DNA of 64,000 nucleotides. Origin: Serripes groenlandicus (lineage: Eukaryota > Mollusca > Bivalvia > Cardiida > Cardiidae). The DNA lies in the NCBI GenBank assembly GCA_031761405.1, contig JASEVX010000008.1, forward strand, positions 37,020,903 through 37,084,902, written 5' to 3'. Positions 57,750-64,000 of this stretch are shown piece by piece (the first letter of the stretch is position 1; the number at the start of each line of letters is the position of its first letter). The notes beneath the pieces are model-generated. The model was not told the origin of the DNA. It searched no databases and saw only the letters and a program-made list of their open reading frames with translations. The position numbers and the translations under genes were made by a program.

Positions 57750-60700
57750 TTGTGTGAATGATTGGAGGCGTTACATCAACATATCAGTTGAGTGTATGAA
57801 AGGAAGCCTTACATCAAAATATCACTTGAGTGCATGAAAGAAAGTGTTACATCAAAATATAAGTTGAGTGTATGAAAGGAAGTGTTACATCAACATATAA
57901 GTTGAGTGTATAAAAGGAAGTGGTATATCCACATATAAGTTGAGTGTAAGTGTTACCACAATATCAGTTGAGTGTATGAATGGAAACTTTGCATCAAAAT
58001 ATAAAGTTGAGTGTATAAAAGGAAGCCTTACATCAACATATCACTTGAGTGTATGAAAGAAAGTGTTTCATCAAAATATAAGTTGAGTGTATGAAAGGAA
58101 GTGTTACATTAACATATAAGTTGAGTGTATAAAAGGAAGTGGTATATCAACATATAAGTTGAGTGTAAGAAAGGAAGTGTTACACCACACTATCAGTTGA
58201 GTGTATGAATGAAAACTTTGCATCAAAATATAAAGTTAAGTGTATGAAAGGAATCGTTACATCAACATATCAGTTGCAGTTGAGTGTATGAAAGGAAGCC
58301 TTACATCAAAATATCACTTGAGTGTATGAAAGAAAGTGTTACATCAAAATATAAGTTGAGTGTATGAAAGGAAGTGTTAAATCAAAATATAAGTTGAGTG
58401 TATAAAAGGAAGTAGTATATCAACATATAGGTTGAGTGTAAGAAAGGAAGTGTTACACCACAATATCAGTTGAGTGTATGAATGGAAACTTTGCATCAAA
58501 ATATAAAGTTCAGTGTATTAAAGGAAACGTTACATCAACATATCAGTTGAGTGTATGAAAGGAAGTGCTACATCAACATATAAGTTTGAGTGTATGAAAG
58601 GAAGTGTTACATCAACATATAAGTTGAGTTTATAAAAGGAAGTGGTATATCAACATAAAATTTGAGTGTATGAAAGGAAGTGTTACATCAACATATGAGT
58701 TGAGTGTATGAAAGGGAGCGTTACATAAAAATATAAGTTGAGTGTATGGAAAGAATCGTTACATCAACATATCAGTTGAGTGTATGAAAGGAAGCCCTAC
58801 ATCAAAATAGCCGTTGAGTGTATAACAGGAAGCGTTACATCAACATACCAGTTGAGTGTATGAAAGGAAGTGCTACATCAACATATTACTTGAGTGTATG
58901 GAAGAAATCGTTACATCACCATATCAGTTGAGTGTATGAAAGGAAGCCTTACATCAAAATATATGTTGAGTGTATGAAAGGAAGCGTGACATCAACATAC
59001 CAATAAAGTGTATGAAAGGAAGCGTTACATCAAAATATCAGTTCAGCGTATTTAAGGACGTGTTACATCACAATACCAGTTGAATGTATGATCAAAAGTG
59101 TTACATCATAATATCAGTTGAGTGCATGAAAGGATGCGTTGTATCAAGATATAAATGTGAGTGTATGAAAGGAAACGTTACATCAAAATATAAGTTGAGT
59201 GTATGAATGATAGTGTTACATCAAAATATCAGTTGAGTTTATAAAAGGAAACGTTTCATCAAATATAAGTTGAGTGTATGAACGGACGGGTTACATCAAA
59301 ATATAAGTTGAGTGTAAGAAATGAAGGGTTGCATCCCAATATCAGTTGAGTGTATGAAAAAAAGCGTTGCATCAAAATATGAAGTTGAGTGTATCAAAGG
59401 AAGCGTTACGTCAAAATATCAGTTGCGTGTGTATGAAAGGAAGCGTTCATCAAACTATTAGTTGAGTGTATGAAAGGAGGCGTTACATCAAAATATAAAA
59501 AAATGTATGAAAGGAAGAGTTACATCATAATATAAGTTGAGTGATTGAAATAAAGTGTTACATCAAAATATAAGTTGAGAGTATTCAAAAGTAGAGTTAC
59601 ATCAAAATATCAGGTTAGTGTATAAAAGGAAGTGTTACATCACAATATCAGTTGTGTGTATGAAAGAAAGCGTTGCATCAATATATAAAATTGAGTGTAT
59701 GAAAGAAAGCGTTACATCAAAATATCCGTTGAGTGTATGAAAGGAAGCGATACATCAACAATATCAGTTGAGTGTATTAAAGGAAGCGTTACATCAAAAT
59801 ATAAATTTGAGTGTAAGAAAGGAAACGTTACATCAAAGTATCAGTTGAGTGTATGAAAGGAAGCTTTCATCAGAATATTAGATGTGTGTATGAAAGGAAG
59901 CGTTACATCAAAGTATAAGTTGAGTTCAAGAAAAGAAGTTTTATATCACAATATCAGTTGAGTGTATGAAAGGAAAGGTTGCATCAAAATATAAAGTTGA
60001 GTGGAAGCGTTCATCAAAATATTAGCTGAGTGCATGAAAGGAAGCATTATATCAAAGTATAGAAGAGTGTATGAAAAAAAGCGTTACATCAACATATAAG
60101 TTGAGTGTATGATAGAAAGCGTTACATCAAACTATCATTTGTATGTATGAAAGGAAACGTTTCACATCAAAATATCAATTGAGTGTATGAAAGAAAGCGT
60201 TACACTCAAATTTATATTTTGAGGTAAAGCTTCCTTTCATAAACTCAATTGATATTTTGATATAACGCTTCCTTTCATACACTCAACTCATATTTTGTTG
60301 TAATGCTTCCTTTCATACACTCAACTTTATACTTGATGCAACTCGTTTCCTTTCAAAAATGCTTCTTTCATATACTCAACTGATATTTTGATGAACGCTT
60401 CCTTTCATACACTCAACTGATATCTTGATGTAATGTTTCCTTTCATACACTCAAATTTATATGTTGATGTAGCTCTTCCTTTCATACACTTAACTGATAT
60501 CTTGATGTAACACCTCCTTTCATACACTCATCTTATATTTTGATGTAATACTTCCGCTTATACACTCAACTGATATTTGATATAACACTATCTTTCATAC
60601 ATTCAACTGATATTTTGATGTGAAAGGAAGCGTTACATCAAAATATCAGTTGAATATATGAAAGTATACGTTGCATCAAAATATAAGTTGAGTGTATGAA

Positions 60701-61302
60701 AGAGAGTGTTACATCAAAATATAAGTTGAGTTTGTGAAAGGTAGTGTTACATCAAAATATAAGTTGAGTGTAAGAAAGGAAGTGTTACATTACAATATCA
60801 GTTGTGTGTATGGAAGGAAGCGTTGCATCCAAATATAAAGTTGAGTGTATGAAAGGAAGCGTAACATCAAAATATCATTTGAGTGTATGAAAGGAAGCTT
60901 TTACCTCAAAATATAAATTTGAGTGTATGACAGGAAGCGTTACATCAAAATATCAGTTAAGTGTATGAAAGGAATTGTTACATCAAAATATAAATGTGAG
61001 TGTATGAAAGTAAACGTTACATCAAGATATCAGTTTATTGTACGAAAGGAAGTGTTACAACATAATATCAGTTGAATTTATAAAAGTAAGCGTTGCAACA
61101 AAATATAAAGTTGATTTATGAAAGGAGGCGTGACAGCAAAATATCAGTTGAGTGTATGACAGGAAGTGTTACACTAAAATATCAGTCGAGTGTATGAAAG
61201 GAAGCGTTACATCAAAATATCAGTTGAGTGTATGAAAGGAAGCGTTGCATCAAAGTATAAAGTTGAGTGTATGAACAAAAGTGTTACATCGAAATATCTC
61301 TC
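57750..61302 (+). repeat. 38 bp satellite, ~90 units, with an inverted block
   Basis: The consensus is GTTGAGTGTATGAAAGGAAG followed by YGTTACATCAAMATATMA. Units vary from 37 to 40 bp. On the left a higher-order pattern of 6-7 units is seen: the variant TTTGCATCAAAATATAAAG recurs at about 57989, 58218 and 58491. Between about 60204 and 60620, 11 units run in the opposite orientation. Confidence 0.95.
60204..60620 (-). repeat. Inverted block of the 38 bp satellite
   Basis: Units here read CTTCCTTTCATACACTCAAC then TGATATTTTGATGTAAYG, the reverse complement of the flanking units. The junctions are GCGTTACACTCAAATTTATA on the left and ATATTTTGATGTGAAAGGAA on the right. Confidence 0.95.
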
Positions 61303-61840
61303 AAATATCATGCCACTGTGTACCTTTTTCCACAGAATGGCTCATTTAATTGTTACGAAAGAATAACAGTTACATACTTAACACATAATTTTAGATCCAC
61401 ACATCCCAACACGCTTACGTCGTCTTTGAGCGCAACTAACAGTTCAAAGGCTCCATGAATGACTAAATCAACATTCCTCATAAGAACAGGCAAGTCTTTC
61501 AACACGTAGGTCTTCTGTGAAAAGAAATGAGTCCGCACATGGGAAAAGATACAAGTTGGCATTTCTGAACAGTGTAGGTTCAGATCAGCCTAAATATCTG
61601 CTCAGTCTAATTAGAATCCACTAAAGATGGCATACTCTTCTGATCAGTTTATGTAAGAAATATGTGAACAGTGGATTTGATGATCAGACTGTGCGTTTGC
61701 TAATGCTGATCTGGATCTATACTATTCCCAAAAGCCAACATGTACTTTTGTCTTATGGGCTGACTTAAACGAAGATTTTCCTCCTGAATAATCGACCATC
61801 GACCAGCACATAATCTGATCAACATTCAATGAATGTCTGG
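61303..61840. other. Spacer between the two terminal satellites
   Basis: No supported gene. It contains a dispersed-repeat piece with GCTGATCTGGATCTATACTA (near 61704), also seen near 57275 and 38760. Confidence 0.5.
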
Positions 61841-61844
61841 TATA

Positions 61845-62035
61845 CTTTATCCGCCGTGGCCGAGAAAATAGTGTCAAGGGTTTGGAACCGCGGACTGGAT
61901 CACCAGTCGCGTCGGCCAGAGTAGAGTCGCCTTGGTCAGATCACATTTCCTGACCTAGTACTAGTTTGTTTACCCAGGGATCATGAATAAGTGAATTGAT
62001 GTCGTGATATAACTGGAATCATGTTCAAAACGGCA
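61845..62035 (+). mobile_element. tRNA-derived SINE, plus strand, degenerate
   Basis: The head near 61852-61905 is GCCGTGGCCGAGAAAATAG. The body has GTTTACCCAGGGATCATGAA, and the tail TGATATAACTGGAATCATGT with AAAACGGCAGATAA matches the inverse of the minus-strand copies. Confidence 0.55.
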
Positions 62036-62075
62036 GATAACTTATGAAATCATTGTGGAAAAAACGAGAAATTCC

Positions 62076-64000
62076 TCATGTATCAGGCGAACTATAGTAT
62101 ATTATGCTGACTTGCATGGACCAACAATGGCGACTAGATAAGTCAACTCTAGTATGGTACCAGGCGTACTATAGTAAATTATGCCGCCTTGCATGGACCA
62201 ACAATGGCGACTAGATTAGTCAACTCTAGTATGGTACCAGGCGTACTATAGTAAATTATGCCGCCTTGTATGGACCAACAATGGCGACTAGATAAGTCAA
62301 CTCTAGTATGGTACCAGGCGTACTATAGTAAATTATGCCGCCTTGCATGGACCAACAATGGCGACTAGATTAGTCAACTCTAGTATGGTACCAGGCGTAC
62401 TATAGTAAATTATGCTGACTTGCATGGACCAACAATGGCGACTAGATTAGTCAACTCTAGTATGGTTCCAGGCGTACTATAGTAAATTATGCCGCCTTGC
62501 ATGGACCAACAATGGCGACTAGATAAGTCAACTCTAGTATGGTACCAGGCGTACTTTAGTAAATTATGCCGCCTTGCATGGACCAACAATGGCGACTAGA
62601 TAAGTCAACTCTAGTATGGTACCAGGCGTACTATAGTAAATTATGCCGCCTTGCATGGACCAACAATGGCGACTAGATTAGTCAACTCTAGTATGGTACC
62701 AGGCGTACTATGGTAAATTATGCCGCCTTGCATGGACCAACAATGGCGACTAGATTGGTCAACTCTAGTATGGTACCAGGCGTACTATAGTAAATTATGC
62801 CGCCTTGCATGGACCAACAATGGCGACTAGATTAGTCAACTCTAGTATGGTACCAGGCGTACTATAGTAAATTATGCCGCCTTGTATGGACCAACAATGG
62901 CGACTAGATAAGTCAACTCTAGTATGGTACCAGGCGTACTTTAGTAAATTATGCCGCCTTGCATGGACCAACAATGGCGACTAGATAAGTCAACTCTAGT
63001 ATGGTACCAGGCGTACTATAGTAAATTATGCCGCCTTGTATGGACCAATAATGGCGACTAGATAAGTCAACTCTAGTATGGTACCAGGCGTACTATAGTA
63101 AATTATGCCGCCTTGTATGGACCAACAATGGCGACTAGATTAGTCAACTCTAGTATGGTACCAGGCGTACTTTAGTAAATTATGCCGCTTTGCATGGACC
63201 AACAATGGCGACTAGATAAGTCAACTCTAGTATGGTATCAGGCGTACTATAGTAAATTATGCCGCTCTGCTTGGACCATCAATAGCGACTAGATTAGTCA
63301 ACTCTAGTATGGTACCGGGCGTACTATAGTAAATTATGCCGACTTGCATGGACCGAGAATAGTGACTAGATTAGTCACCTCTAGCCTGCTACCAGGGGTA
63401 CTATAGTAAACTATGCCGCCTTGCATGGACCAACAATGGCAACTAGATTAGTCAACTCTAGCCTGGTTCCAGGCGTACTATAGTAAATTATGCCGCCTTG
63501 CATGGACCAACAATGGCGACTAGATAGGTAAACTCTAGTATGGTACCAGGCGAACTATTGTAAATTATGCCGTCTTCCATAGACCGAGAATGGCGACTAG
63601 ATGAGTAAACTCTAGTCTGCAACCAGGCGGCGTACTATAGTAAATTGTAAAGCTTTGCATGGACCAACAATGGCGACTTCATTAGTAAGCTCTTGCCTGG
63701 TACCAGGCTAACTAACTATAGTAAATTATGACGTCATGCATGGACCAACAATGGCGACTTCATTAGTAAGCTCTTGCCTGGTACCAGGCTAACTAACTAT
63801 AGTAAATTATGACGTCATGCATGGACCAACAATGGCGACTTCATTCGTAAACTCTAGTCTGGTACCAGGCTAACTAACTATAGTAAATTATGACGTCATG
63901 CATGGACCAACAATGGCGACTTCATCAGTAAACTCTAGTCTGGTACCAGGCTAACTAACTATAGTACATTATGACGTCTTGCATCGACAAACAATGTGGA
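62076..64000 (+). repeat. 77/81 bp satellite, ~25 units, runs off the window
   Basis: The unit is CCAGGCGTACTATAGTAAAT, TATGCCGCCTTGCATGGACC, AACAATGGCGACTAGATTAG, TCAACTCTAGTATGGTA (77 bp). Most units differ by one or two bases (GATTAGTC/GATAAGTC, CTATAG/CTTTAG). From about 63640 units become 81 bp, with GGCTAACTAACTATAG, GACGTCATGCATGG and GACTTCATTxGTAA. The array is still running at the window end. Confidence 0.95.

Overview
This window is eukaryotic, AT-rich and dominated by repeats. It has introns with GT/AG boundaries, tRNA-like SINE heads, LINE 3' ends, TTAA- and TA-flanked inverted-repeat elements and several satellites. Two gene families are recognisable: a GM2-activator-like (ML-type) lipid-transfer protein and a secreted C1q-domain protein. 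Together with repeat types I know from bivalves (the element starting CTCACCAGAGCAC with a GTCCGTC tract, the SINE tail containing TTTTACGCCGCTTTCAACA, and the GAGCCGTCCCRCGAGAAAAC inverted-repeat element), this suggests a bivalve mollusc. A heterodont such as Dreissena would fit, but the species is an inference I cannot prove from sequence alone. Layout: about 0.3-3.7 kb is a partial copy (copy Z) of an intron that recurs twice further right, interrupted by a ~1 kb insertion with two unidentified ORFs and a small inverted-repeat element. About 5.66-23.15 kb is segmental copy A. It carries a broken GM2-activator-like gene: exon 1 is missing, exon 2 has a stop codon and a one-base loss at the splice donor, and exons 3 and 4 are open. 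It also holds a 3.2 kb private insertion bounded by direct repeats and several private tandem arrays. About 23.15-41.7 kb separates the two copies: a 119 bp satellite, SINE pieces, a 62 bp tandem array, a 1.2 kb fold-back region, then a two-exon C1q gene (31257-34861) with decayed pieces of itself on both sides and a ~680 bp CT tract in its intron, then bivalve-type repeats. About 41.74-54.64 kb is segmental copy B, which carries the intact four-exon GM2-activator-like gene (43513-50653, 202 residues, signal peptide, all eight family cysteines). From 54.7 kb to the end is gene-poor and ends in two large satellites: a 38 bp family (57.75-61.30 kb, with a ~417 bp block in reverse orientation) and a 77/81 bp family (62.08 kb to the window edge). 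How the genes relate: both intact genes encode small secreted or lysosomal proteins of families that are expanded in bivalves. The GM2-activator-like protein would bind and present glycolipid, and the C1q-domain protein would act as an extracellular lectin-like recognition molecule. I see no operon-like or functional link between them; the common theme is local duplication followed by decay. I found no prokaryote-type system, CRISPR array or rRNA, and no convincing functional tRNA. Most open reading frames in the window fall in repeats and are not genes.
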